Assembly (NCBI GenBank): GCA_963771905.1
Contig: CAVYVI010000009.1
Coordinates: 186,001 to 250,000 of the forward strand
Source: Palsa-147 sp963771905
GTDB lineage: Bacteria > Acidobacteriota > Terriglobia > Acidiferrales > UBA7541
DNA length: 64,000 nucleotides
Direction: 5' to 3'
Shown here: positions 1 through 8,709 of the stretch, one piece after another
Layout: every line of letters begins with the position of its first letter
How positions within the stretch are numbered: the stretch's first letter is position 1
Notes under the pieces: model-generated
Seen by the model: only the letters and a program-made list of their open reading frames with translations
Database searches by the model: none
Told to the model about the DNA's origin: nothing
Translations under genes and position numbers: made by a program

Positions 1-1995
1 ATCGAGCAGGGCTATGATCCCTCGATCGATGGCGAGGCGTACGCCTCGATTTTCTTCCAGAACGCGAACCACTCGGTTCGCGTGACGGACGAATTCATGC
101 AGGCCGCCGAAGCCGATCGCGATTGGTGGACGAAGAACGTCACCGACGGCAAGGCCACGGACAAGTACAGCGCGCGCGGCCTCTTGCGCAAGATGGCCGA
201 GTCCGCATGGCAGTGCGGCGATCCCGGCATGCAGTACGACACGACGGTGAATCGCTGGCACACCTGCAAATCCACTGACCGCATCTACGCGTCGAATCCT
301 TGCTCGGAATATATGTTCCTCGATGACACGGCGTGCAATCTGGCGTCGCTCAATTTGCTGAAGTTTCTCGGCTCGAACGGGCAATTTGACGTGGAAGCGT
401 TCAGCCACGCGGTGGACGTGACGATCACGGCGCAGGAAATTCTGGTCGACAATGCCGGCTATCCGACGGAGAGAATCGAGCGGAACTCGCACGAATATCG
501 TCCGCTCGGCCTCGGCTACGCGAATCTCGGCGCGCTGCTGATGTCGCTTGCGGTTCCGTACGATTCCGATGCCGGCCGCGACATCTGCAGCGCAATCACC
601 GCGCTGATGACGGGCGAGGCGTATTACCAGTCGGCGAAAATCGCGGAGCGCATGGGGCCGTTCACCGGATACGCGCGCAATCGCGACGCGATGATCGACG
701 TCATCCGCATGCACCGCGATTCGCTGCGGCCCATCAAGGAAGAAATCGTTCAACCGTCACTGCTCCACGCCGCGCAGGAATCCTGGGACAACGCGCTCGC
801 GCACGGCGAAAAGTATGGATTCAAAAATTCGCAGGTTTCCGTCCTCGCGCCCACCGGCACCATCGGTTTCATGATGGATTGCGATACGACGGGGATCGAG
901 CCCGATCTCGCGCTCGTGAAGCACAAGCGTCTGGTCGGAGGCGGCGTCATCAAGATCGTCAATAACACCGTGCCGCAGGCTCTGATGGGCCTCGGTTATT
1001 CAGCCGAGGAAGTTTCGCAGATCGTCGACTACATCGACAGCAACGCGAAGATCGAGGGCGCGCCGCATCTGAAGTCCGAGCATCTTCCCGTGTTCGACTG
1101 CTCGTTGGCGCCTTCGGGCGGCGGCCGTTCGATTGCCTGGCGCGGGCATCTCCGCATGATGGCCGCGGCGCAGCCGTTTCTCTCCGGTGCGATCAGCAAG
1201 ACCATCAACATGCCGGAAGAATCGACTGTGGATGAAATCATCCAGGCCTATATCGAGTCGTGGAAGCTCGGTCTGAAAGCTGTCGCGATTTATCGCGATA
1301 ATTCGAAGCGCTCGCAGCCGCTCTCGGCGGCCGGCGCGAAGAAAGATCCCGCGGCGCAGGCGGCTCCCGCAGCCGAAGAAATCGCGCCTCAGCAGCAGGA
1401 GCTTTTCGTTCGCGCGCTGCGGCGCAAACTGCCCGATGAACGGCGCTCGATTACGCACAAGTTCACGATCGGCGGCCACGATGGCTACATCACCGTGGGG
1501 ATGTACGACGACGGCACGCCGGGCGAAATCTTCATCAAGATGGCGAAGGAAGGCTCGACGCTTTCGGGTGTGATGGACGGCGTGGCGCTATCGATTTCGA
1601 TCGGCTTGCAATACGGCGTGCCGCTTAAGGCGCTCGTGGACAAACTGATGAACACGCGCTTCGAGCCGTCAGGCTTCACGCACAATCCCGATATTCGCTT
1701 CGCCAGCTCCGTGCTCGATTATATCGCGCGATGGCTCGGCGGAAAATTCATCTCGGCAGATTACTTGAAACTTAACACAGCGCTGGGCGAGGCCGCGCCT
1801 GCCGCGACTGCCGCGGCCCCGGCCGCAATGCCTCCGGCGGTCGAGCCGGCGCCAAGCGGCCGCGCGACCGAATCCACGCGAATGCGCACCACCACGGAAG
1901 ATGCGCCGTCCTGCTCCGAATGCGGCATGCTGATGACTCCTAACGGAAGCTGCTACAAGTGCACCAACTGCGGCAGCACGTCGGGCTGCAGCTAA
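1..1995 (+). CDS. nrdJ: Vitamin B12-dependent (class II) ribonucleotide reductase, 5'-truncated by window edge
   Basis: Reduces ribonucleotides to deoxyribonucleotides using adenosylcobalamin as the radical source. The frame is open from base 1 with no start codon, so the N-terminal part lies outside the window; 664 residues are visible. Visible family motifs are FQNANHSVRVTDEFM at the left edge, NPCSEY near residue 100, the active-site loop APTGTIGFMMDCDTTGIE, and a C-terminal tail with two CxxC pairs (CSECG and CYKCTNCG) that fits the zinc-binding tail of NrdJ. An Ala/Pro-rich linker joins catalytic core and tail. A redoxin-like gene follows about 50 bases later on the same strand; a role as electron donor is inference only. 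Identity is secure from the motif set. Confidence 0.95.
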   Translation: MEQGYDPSIDGEAYASIFFQNANHSVRVTDEFMQAAEADRDWWTKNVTDGKATDKYSARGLLRKMAESAWQCGDPGMQYDTTVNRWHTCKSTDRIYASNPCSEYMFLDDTACNLASLNLLKFLGSNGQFDVEAFSHAVDVTITAQEILVDNAGYPTERIERNSHEYRPLGLGYANLGALLMSLAVPYDSDAGRDICSAITALMTGEAYYQSAKIAERMGPFTGYARNRDAMIDVIRMHRDSLRPIKEEIVQPSLLHAAQESWDNALAHGEKYGFKNSQVSVLAPTGTIGFMMDCDTTGIEPDLALVKHKRLVGGGVIKIVNNTVPQALMGLGYSAEEVSQIVDYIDSNAKIEGAPHLKSEHLPVFDCSLAPSGGGRSIAWRGHLRMMAAAQPFLSGAISKTINMPEESTVDEIIQAYIESWKLGLKAVAIYRDNSKRSQPLSAAGAKKDPAAQAAPAAEEIAPQQQELFVRALRRKLPDERRSITHKFTIGGHDGYITVGMYDDGTPGEIFIKMAKEGSTLSGVMDGVALSISIGLQYGVPLKALVDKLMNTRFEPSGFTHNPDIRFASSVLDYIARWLGGKFISADYLKLNTALGEAAPAATAAAPAAMPPAVEPAPSGRATESTRMRTTTEDAPSCSECGMLMTPNGSCYKCTNCGSTSGCS

Positions 1996-2044
1996 AGAGC
2001 TGAGCGCTTCATGGAGGGACGGGCATTGCGACCCGTCCCTCGAC

Positions 2045-2587
2045 TTGGCGGCCGAGATCGAATCGCAAGCGCCCTTTCCTGACTCTGCCATGCTGCGCGC
2101 GCGCGAAATTATTCCGCCTCTGACACTTCACACCTTCGACGGCCGGACGATACGCGCCTGGGATTTTAAGCAGAAAAAGAATCTGGTAATTGCGTTTCTT
2201 CACGCCGGATGCGCGCATTGCGAACAATTTCTGCACGAGCTTGCGGCGAGCTCGGCAGTGTGGAAGCAAACTGATGCCATTGTTCTCGCAGCTTTCCTCG
2301 AGCTGCTCACGCGCTCGCTCGCTGATCTGTTGCCGGACAACGTGATTGCGGGCGTGGACTCCTCAGGTCATGCCGCGAATGCCTATCTTGGCCGCGACAC
2401 CCTGGCGCCCGCGGGCGTCACGCGTCTCGGCGTCTTCCTCGCCGATCGCTATGGCGAACTTTTCGCGCAATGGGAAATCGTCGCGAGCCACCGTTTTCCC
2501 GCACTCGCGGAGATTTGTTCACTTCTCGATCGAATCGAGATGTCGTGCGACGCGTGCAGCGCTCCGCTCTCGCCGCTCGACGACTAG
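2045..2587 (+). CDS. Thioredoxin-fold redoxin (AhpC/TSA-like) protein
   Basis: About 180 aa with a thioredoxin-like core: a strand NLVIAFLHAGC followed by the CxxC-type motif GCAHCEQF, then alternating helices and strands with GVTRLGVFLADRYGELFAQW in the place where peroxiredoxin-like folds carry their C-terminal strands. No signal peptide is visible, so a cytoplasmic role is likely. The given start is a TTG; an in-frame ATG at 2090 (MLRAREIIPP) is a good alternative and neither has a clear ribosome site. Two more cysteines (SCDACSAPL) sit at the extreme C-terminus and could form a second redox or metal site. Substrate unknown; placement after nrdJ is suggestive but not proof of function. Confidence 0.7.
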   Translation: MAAEIESQAPFPDSAMLRAREIIPPLTLHTFDGRTIRAWDFKQKKNLVIAFLHAGCAHCEQFLHELAASSAVWKQTDAIVLAAFLELLTRSLADLLPDNVIAGVDSSGHAANAYLGRDTLAPAGVTRLGVFLADRYGELFAQWEIVASHRFPALAEICSLLDRIEMSCDACSAPLSPLDD

Positions 2588-3059
2588 CTGACATTCAATC
2601 CTTCGAGTGCCAAGGCCTTTCGCTTCCAGTTCTCAAGGGGGGTCCGGCTAGCCGCCAAACCTCGCGCGGCAGGCGGGTGTTGATCGAGTGGAATGCGCCC
2701 CGAGTAATGGAACCAAGACGGGAGCTAAAATAAGAAGGGGTCCCGCGGACGGGACCCCATGCTCTGCTCCCAGATATCCGGTCTCGGCGCGGCGAAACCG
2801 GCCCACCCCGGGAAGAAGAGACAGCCGGTGCTCACAGTGCACGTGCTATGCCAGAGATTTAATTAAGCACGATTCCCTTTACACGGCTGTGAATGACTGT
2901 GAACGCAAGACTTAGCATCATGTTCGGAATCGCAATTACCGCTGCCCGATCTTCGGTGCTATGCTTTCTCAGAAATTTTACGTCTCGCCTACAGTCTTTT
3001 GTAGTGTACGCAACTGACTATCACCCTAGCATCCGACTCGGCCGAACTCAGTCTCGCAA
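2588..3059. other. Gene-free stretch with rod-like secondary structure
   Basis: No convincing coding region. Between about 2762 and 2856 nested complementary segments could form a rod: CTCTG 2762-2766 with CAGAG 2852-2856, and CCGGTCTC 2778-2785 with GAGAC-AG-CCGG 2818-2828. A strong hairpin follows at 2737-2758. A small stable RNA read on the minus strand is possible, but it matches no family I recognise (the SRP GGAAGG/AGCAGCC signature is absent). Confidence 0.3.
2737..2758 (-). terminator. Hairpin followed by U-rich tract on minus strand
   Basis: A perfect 9-bp GC-rich stem (GGGGTCCCG / CGGGACCCC) with a 4-base loop. Read on the minus strand it is followed by TTCTTATTTT, as expected for a rho-independent terminator. 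It would end transcripts coming from the broken sigma factor gene or from a small RNA in 2760-2870. Confidence 0.6.
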
Positions 3060-3638
3060 TCAGATTGCTCGTCGGGCGGCGCGGATCGCTTGACGGCGGT
3101 AACACCTCTCGGGTCGGCCAGCAGAGGATATCATCCCAAACCACAAAAGTCGGCCCGTAGGCCATCCCCGAAACAATCGCGAGCGGACGGTATTCGTTGG
3201 AATCTTCAAGGCCCGGCCGATCTCCTCATAGCTGAGTCCTTCGTATTCGCGAAGCATCAGGATTTCACGATGGTCTGAATCGAGCGCTTCTATTGCTCGC
3301 TTGACCGCGAGCGCCAACTCAGTCGTGTCGTGCCTCGCAATCTGCTCAGGGTCGATTCCGCTCAGCGGTTCGCGCGATTGCTTCCGCTATTCGGCCGCAG
3401 TCATGCGAAGAGCAATGGAATACATGTAGCTTCGAAACGTCGCGCGCGGCTCGTACCGTTCCGCCCCTTGTAAAATCGCGAGGAAGCATTCTTGCGCGAG
3501 TTCCTCGGCTCGCGTCGAACTCAAGATCCGACGGCGGAAGAAGCCATACAACGCAACGCGATAGCGAAGGAACAGCTCGGTAAAGGCTTCTGTCGAGCCT
3601 TTCTGGAACTCCAGCATTAATTCTTCGTCGCGTTTCAT
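3060..3638 (-). pseudogene. ECF sigma factor, interrupted by an in-frame amber codon
   Basis: Starting at 3638 (MKRDEELMLEFQKGS) the frame encodes a good sigma-70 region 2 (EAFTELFLRYRVALYGFFRR, EELAQECFLAIL). It hits TAG at 3387-3389 in the linker after SIALRMTAAE. The same frame then continues without another stop through RKQSREPLSGIDPEQ into a clear region 4 (DSDHREILMLREYEGLSYEE, RALKIPTNTVRSRLFRG). After RLFRG the protein no longer resembles the family (WPTGRLLWFGM); the +1 frame gives MAYGPTFV, so a frameshift is also likely. A single stop plus a probable frameshift points to a recent pseudogene. Read-through or re-initiation at the TTG at 3317 cannot be excluded from sequence. Confidence 0.7.
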
Positions 3639-3780
3639 CCAGCGCTCTGGCTTTCTGCCGTTACCGAATCTCCCCGCGAGGAGCTTTCACTAGTAGTAAT
3701 GCCGAAAGGAGCGAAAAAGTTCCCGCGGAACGGTGAAATCCTGAACATTTAAGTTGGGATGCGGAGACGTCTAGGCTCGG

Positions 3781-5136
3781 TCAGGCGCCGATGGCGGTGC
3801 GGAGGGTGGCGGCCAAAGCGTCGGACCAGCGGCGGACGTCTTCGATGCGTTCTGCTTCCACCATGACGCGCGCCAGAGGTTCGGTACCCGAGTAACGCAG
3901 GACAATACGGCCGGAATCGCCGAGCGAGCGCTCGGCTTCGGCCAGCCTTGCGGAAACTTCCGGGAGTGTCTCGAGCGGGGGCTTGGAGCGGACACGCACA
4001 TTTACAATCGTTTGCGGGAAAATTTTCAGGTCGGCGACGAGAGAATCGAGCGGGCCTTTGAGGGCGACGAGAGATGCGATTTTGATGGCCGTAAGCATTC
4101 CGTCCCCGGTGGTTGCGTCGTCGAGAAACAGAATGTGACCGGACTGTTCGCCGCCGAGATTCGCACCGGTGCGTTGCATTTCCTCGAGGACGTAACGATC
4201 GCCGACGGCGACCCGTGCGAGCTTTAGTCCGGATTTTTCGAGAGCGCGCTCGAGGCCGAGGTTGGCCATCGTGGTTCCCACGATTGTCGCGCCTTTCAGC
4301 AAGCGATGATCATTCATGAAGCGGCCCATCGCGAGAAGAACTCCATCGCCGTCAACCAGGCGGCCGGAGGAGCTCGAGAAAATCGCGCGATCGGCGTCGC
4401 CATCGAACGCCACACCCAACGCCGCGCCGGTTTCGACCACTTTGCTCTGCATCCCCTCCGGATGGAGTGAGCCGCAGCCGGCATTGATATTGCGGCCGTC
4501 CGGCTGATCGTTGATCGCGATCACGTCGGCGCCAAGTGAGCGGAATAGCCGCGGCGCAAGGCGGCTGGCGGCGCCGTTAGCACAATCGAGGACAATCTTC
4601 GTTCCGGAGAGCTTCGCGCATTCGAGAATATCCGCGCGGAGAGACCCGAGGTAATCTTCCTCGAGTTTTGGATCGGTCCCAATGCGCGCGGGGGCGGTGC
4701 GCCGCGCTTGCGGCGTGGGCGCGAGAATCTCTCGCTCGATCTCCGCCTCGACGGCGTCGGGAAATTTCATTCCCGTCGCCGAGATGAGCTTCACGCCGTT
4801 ATCGTGATACGGATTGTGCGACGCAGAAATGACGACGCCCGCGGTGAAGCCTTCATTGCGGACGAGCCATGCCACACCTGGTGTCGTCAGAACGCCGCTC
4901 GAGACCGTGTCCGCGCCCGTTGCAGCCAGGCCTCGCGCGAGGCACTCTTCTATGTGCGGACCCGACTCTCGCGTGTCCCGGCCGATCAGCACGCGCGCAC
5001 GATTCCCAGTCGTCGATTTCCCGGTTTGAAGATACGCGCCGAGCGCTGCGCCCACGCGCTCCAGGGTCGCGTCGTCGAGCGGAAACTCGCCCGGGACACC
5101 GCGGATGCCGTCTGTGCCAAATAGTTGTTTGCTCAT
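3781..5136 (-). CDS. glmM: Phosphoglucosamine mutase GlmM
   Basis: Interconverts glucosamine-6-phosphate and glucosamine-1-phosphate for UDP-GlcNAc, peptidoglycan and LPS synthesis. 451 aa, the normal family size, starting MSKQLFGTDGIRG; this start was chosen because FGTDGIRG is the conserved N-terminus, although the frame is open upstream to 5229. The phosphoserine loop is ISASHNP with the catalytic Ser at about 106. The metal-binding DGDADR, the sugar-binding GGEQSGH and the phosphate-binding RYSGTEPL motifs are all present, so the enzyme should be active. It lies alone between a broken sigma gene and a divergently oriented transporter. Confidence 0.95.
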   Translation of the reverse strand: MSKQLFGTDGIRGVPGEFPLDDATLERVGAALGAYLQTGKSTTGNRARVLIGRDTRESGPHIEECLARGLAATGADTVSSGVLTTPGVAWLVRNEGFTAGVVISASHNPYHDNGVKLISATGMKFPDAVEAEIEREILAPTPQARRTAPARIGTDPKLEEDYLGSLRADILECAKLSGTKIVLDCANGAASRLAPRLFRSLGADVIAINDQPDGRNINAGCGSLHPEGMQSKVVETGAALGVAFDGDADRAIFSSSSGRLVDGDGVLLAMGRFMNDHRLLKGATIVGTTMANLGLERALEKSGLKLARVAVGDRYVLEEMQRTGANLGGEQSGHILFLDDATTGDGMLTAIKIASLVALKGPLDSLVADLKIFPQTIVNVRVRSKPPLETLPEVSARLAEAERSLGDSGRIVLRYSGTEPLARVMVEAERIEDVRRWSDALAATLRTAIGA

Positions 5137-5283
5137 GGGAAATCGGAGACGCGCGAATGCCGAGTCTAGCATACGCTCCAGGGCACATCGTTGCCGCCGG
5201 GCGGCGCTGTAGTCAAATTCGTAACGCACGCATGCCGCGTCGACCGAAGCGGGCTCATGAATATGTTATCGTAGCGGGACTGT

Positions 5284-6357
5284 ATGGAATCCGAGACACC
5301 AGTCATCGCTGTGGCCACCGCTACGGTGCGCGCAAGCTCGACGAGCACGCAGATTATTGCGGCAGGGATCGTCATCGCTTTCTGTTATTGGGCTTCGAGC
5401 GTGATCGTCACGCTTCTTGTCTCGGTTCTGCTGGCATATTTCCTCGATCCGCTCGTGACGTGGCTCGAGCGCTTACATATCCCGCGTGCGCTGGGCTCGC
5501 TCCTGATCGTGCTGCTGGTGCTTTCAGTGGTCGTTGCAATCGGTTGGGTACTTGTAGACCGCATGGATCAGTTTTCTGCGGATTGGCCGAAATTCCGCGC
5601 GCCGTTGAAAGAACTGACCGCCGCGGTAGAAAATCGGGTCGAAGGCCTGGAAGCACGTGTTTCTGAGATTACCCCGAACGAGCACGGGCCGAAGGTGGAG
5701 CTGGTTTCGGAATCGCACCCATTTCGCTCGGCGATTGTTGAGCGGCTCAGCTCGGTATATTCGTTATTGCTGGCCGCCACATTCGTCCCATTTCTTCTCT
5801 TTTTCATGCTGGCGGCTAAACGGCAGGTCTGGCATGCGACGATGCAGCTCTTTCCCGCGACGGAGCGAACGCAAGTGAAGCTGGCACTCGATGATGTCAG
5901 CTCGGTCCTGCGCAGCTATGTGGTCGGGACCTCACTTGTGGCGCTGGTGCTGGTGTTAGCGAGCTGGCTCTTCTTCTGGTCGCTGGGCCTCGAGTTCGCT
6001 TTTCTTACCGGTCTCGCTTCCGGCTTGCTGAATTTGGTGCCGTATCTCGGCGTCGTGATGTCTTGGGTGCCGGTGACACTCATCGGATTAAGGCAATACC
6101 ATTCCTTCGGTCCATTCCTGATCATCTACGCGGTCCTGACGATCTTGCATTTAGTCGGAGCCAATCTTCTTTTCCCGGCGATGGTTGGGCGGCGCGTGCA
6201 TCTGAACGCCCTGGCGGTGACAGTCGCGCTACTGTTCTGGGGATGGCTCTGGGGCGCGGCGGGATTGCTCCTGGCGATTCCGATTACCGCGACGATTAAG
6301 GTCGTCTGCGACCATATTGAAAGCGCGCAGCCGATCGGCCGCTGGCTCGGCGCGTAG
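5284..6357 (+). CDS. AI-2E family (PerM/UPF0118) membrane transporter
   Basis: 357 aa polytopic inner-membrane protein. The pattern is characteristic: paired N-terminal helices, a helix with SVLLAYFLDPLVTWLE, a soluble amphipathic middle (about 90-150, EVENRVEGLEARVSEI-like), and a cluster of C-terminal helices with GLLNLVPYLGVVMSWVP and NLLFPAMVGRRVHLN, matching the family blocks. Members export small molecules or ions (autoinducer-2 exporter TqsA, Na+/H+ antiporters), so the substrate cannot be named. The ATG at 5284 lies 147 bases from the divergent glmM start, a shared promoter region. Confidence 0.9.
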   Translation: MESETPVIAVATATVRASSTSTQIIAAGIVIAFCYWASSVIVTLLVSVLLAYFLDPLVTWLERLHIPRALGSLLIVLLVLSVVVAIGWVLVDRMDQFSADWPKFRAPLKELTAAVENRVEGLEARVSEITPNEHGPKVELVSESHPFRSAIVERLSSVYSLLLAATFVPFLLFFMLAAKRQVWHATMQLFPATERTQVKLALDDVSSVLRSYVVGTSLVALVLVLASWLFFWSLGLEFAFLTGLASGLLNLVPYLGVVMSWVPVTLIGLRQYHSFGPFLIIYAVLTILHLVGANLLFPAMVGRRVHLNALAVTVALLFWGWLWGAAGLLLAIPITATIKVVCDHIESAQPIGRWLGA

Positions 6358-6468
6358 CCCTCCGGGATTCCGCACTCCTTCATTGAAATCGAGACGCACG
6401 GTGACATCTGCGTCGGCCCCACAGGAGAAGCGCTAACACCAAAAAGATGAGAACCGTGAGTCGAGGAT

Positions 6469-7482
6469 TTACGATTCCGCGTTGGGTGCAAAGAATCCGA
6501 GGGGAAGATCGCGCGACGAACGCAGACCGGCCGGCGCAGCCAGAATCACCGGTATCGTATTGACGACTACGGCAGCGGTGGCAAGATCGCCGTGCGTTCC
6601 GCCGGGAATCACGAGCGCCAGGCGCGGTTCGCCTTCGAGCTCAATCGAGTCGGCCGGATCTTTCGCGCCAACGTACATTTTGAGCGCCATGAAGACCCGT
6701 TGCTTCCCGGCTGCGGTACCGCGCGCGATTTGATGCACTCCAGCCACTTGCCCGGCCGCGACATCGAGAAACTCCGTACGCACGCGTTCGGTTGCGATGA
6801 CCGGCTCGATAGTCTCCGAAATCTCGTCGATCGCGAAACCCAATCCGTCCGCGACCATCGCGACGGATTCCGGCAGGCCGTGATGCTTGATGACGCCTGC
6901 GGCCACTTGCGTCCGGAATTCGTCCGGCGTCATTCCCGCGCCGATCTTCTTTTGGAGCGGCAGCCGCCGGTGCGAAGCATCCACAATTCGAGTGGCCTTC
7001 GCCGAATCGACGCGTTGCGCCGCAGCCGCCAGCGTCAGAACGAGCTTGTCCATCACGAAGCCAGGATTCACACCCGTTCCGACCAGCGTCACACCCTCTT
7101 CCTTCGCTGCCGCGTCGAGCTTCGCCGCAAGTTCAGGATGCTTGCGAAAGGGGTACGCCAGCTCTTCGCAGGTTGAAACCACGCAACAGCCCGCGTCGAG
7201 GCAGCTGATCAGCTGGTCCATCACGCTTTCGAGATAAGACGATGTCGAATGCACGACCACATCCACGCGGCCGTCGAGGACAGCTGACGCGTCATCGGAC
7301 ACGGCAACGCCCCATGGTGCGTCGCTCGCTCCTGCCAATTCGCCCAAATCCTTGCCGATCTTCGACGGATCCTTGTCAATCGCGCCGACAATTTCGAGCG
7401 CGCGTTTCTGCCGCATCAGGCGCGCGATGGAAGCGCCGATCGGCCCAACGCCGTACTGCACCACTCGTATCTTTTTCTTCAC
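6469..7482 (-). CDS. DapB-like NAD(P)-dependent amino-acid dehydrogenase
   Basis: 337 aa with an N-terminal Rossmann fold beginning VVQYGVGPIGASIARLM and a dihydrodipicolinate-reductase-like N-terminal domain (EIVGAIDKDPSKIGKDLGE; VVVHSTSSYLESV; VVSTCEELAYP). The C-terminal half resembles 2,4-diaminopentanoate dehydrogenase-type proteins rather than true DapB: it contains GTGVNPGFVMDKL and a late GGTHGDLATAAVVVN. It probably acts on a diamino or amino acid, in the cytoplasm. The GTG start at 7482 is supported by GGAGA directly upstream. Gene stands alone, convergent with the transporter and divergent from the flippase-like gene. Precise substrate unknown. Confidence 0.75.
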   Translation of the reverse strand: MKKKIRVVQYGVGPIGASIARLMRQKRALEIVGAIDKDPSKIGKDLGELAGASDAPWGVAVSDDASAVLDGRVDVVVHSTSSYLESVMDQLISCLDAGCCVVSTCEELAYPFRKHPELAAKLDAAAKEEGVTLVGTGVNPGFVMDKLVLTLAAAAQRVDSAKATRIVDASHRRLPLQKKIGAGMTPDEFRTQVAAGVIKHHGLPESVAMVADGLGFAIDEISETIEPVIATERVRTEFLDVAAGQVAGVHQIARGTAAGKQRVFMALKMYVGAKDPADSIELEGEPRLALVIPGGTHGDLATAAVVVNTIPVILAAPAGLRSSRDLPLGFFAPNAES

Positions 7483-7631
7483 CGCGTCTCCATTCCAAGG
7501 CGTCCAAATACCTTAAAGCCTGCTGAGAGTGTCCGCAACCGATTTCGTAACGTTGTCGCGCGGGCGCATCCGGCCCGCGAAGCCCTTGTGACTCCGCTCC
7601 AGGCACCGCATAATGTTTTGACGATTTTTCC

Positions 7632-8597
7632 GTGACGCCTCCGCCTGAACAGAACTCGCCGCGCCGCGCCCTTGGGACGCTGATCCTCCGCGTCGCCGCC
7701 ACGATCCTCGTTTTCGTTGTGCTGTTCCGATTTCTGCCCGTGCGGCAGGTCGAAACGTCGTTGCGGCAACTACCCGTTTCCCTCTTGATTTTCGTTCTAC
7801 TGGGATATCTGTCCGCCCACGTCGTGGCATTGCTGAAATGGCGCATGATGGTCAATCGAGCTGGCGCGGAATTAAAAGTGCTGCAGGCCGTGCACTGTTA
7901 CTTCGCCGGACTTTTCAGCGTGCTCCTGCTGCCGTCGATCGTAGGTGGCGACGTGGTTCGCGCCGGGCTTGCATGGCGTATGGGCCGCAGCAAAGCCGCT
8001 GTACTATTCGGCGGCCTTCTCGATCGCATACTGGACTTTTTGGCGCTTGCAGCTCTCACCATTTGCGGGGCGGTTCTCGTTCCCGGAAATCTCACTGCCT
8101 CGAGCCGCCGCGTGTTCTTCGTCCTCGGCATCGCTGCGGCGGTCTTGATAGTTCTCGCGTATTTCGTGATTGTCCTCCTGCCCGCGCGGCGATTTTCGTT
8201 TCGGATCCGGCGGAAGCTGGTGCGCCTGCGCGAGGCCCAGCGCTCCATGGCCGCGGAGCCTCGGGTTGTTTGCGTTGCGTTTGTCTTGTCGGTTCTCGTC
8301 CAGCTCACGTTCATCGTGTTGACGGCCGTATTGGCGAACGCGGCGGGGCTCCGTCTTCCCTTCCACGCGTGGCTGTTTGCGTGGCCGATGGCGAAGTTCT
8401 CCGCGCTGATCCCGCTGACCCAGGGCGGAATCGGCGTGCGCGAGGTGACACTGGCCGCGTTGCTGTTGCCGTTTGGTGCGCCCGCGGCGCAGACGGTCGC
8501 GATTGGTCTCGCGTGGGAAGGCATCACGATCTCCGGTGCACTTCTTGGCGGCCTCGCCTCTTCTGCCATCGGGCGTTTCAAGCTGGATGCATCGTAA
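7632..8597 (+). CDS. Lysylphosphatidylglycerol synthase TM-domain (UPF0104/AglD-like) membrane protein
   Basis: 321 aa, about 7-8 predicted membrane helices and no soluble domain. Family blocks visible are YFAGLFSVLLLPSIVGGDVVR, GGLLDRILDFLALAAL and the late LIPLTQGGIGVREVTLA, all typical of the flippase part of MprF and of stand-alone UPF0104 proteins. The C-terminal lysyl-transferase domain of MprF is absent, so lipid flipping or an unknown lipid-linked step is the only reasonable suggestion. GTG start at 7632; the frame is short upstream. Confidence 0.85.
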   Translation: MTPPPEQNSPRRALGTLILRVAATILVFVVLFRFLPVRQVETSLRQLPVSLLIFVLLGYLSAHVVALLKWRMMVNRAGAELKVLQAVHCYFAGLFSVLLLPSIVGGDVVRAGLAWRMGRSKAAVLFGGLLDRILDFLALAALTICGAVLVPGNLTASSRRVFFVLGIAAAVLIVLAYFVIVLLPARRFSFRIRRKLVRLREAQRSMAAEPRVVCVAFVLSVLVQLTFIVLTAVLANAAGLRLPFHAWLFAWPMAKFSALIPLTQGGIGVREVTLAALLLPFGAPAAQTVAIGLAWEGITISGALLGGLASSAIGRFKLDAS

Positions 8598-8709
8598 ATC
8601 CCCTCGCAGCACTTCTGTTCGCCTGTTTTCGCCCCGCCTAAAACGTTCGGATTCGAGCGAAACTTTTCGCGCGGCGAAGCGTTAACATAGATAGTAGGAG
8701 ACGATACAA

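Noticed and set aside
2762..2856. SRP RNA (4.5S) in the gap after the redoxin gene
   Set aside because: The conserved GGAAGG...AGCAGCC apical part is missing although a rod fold is possible.
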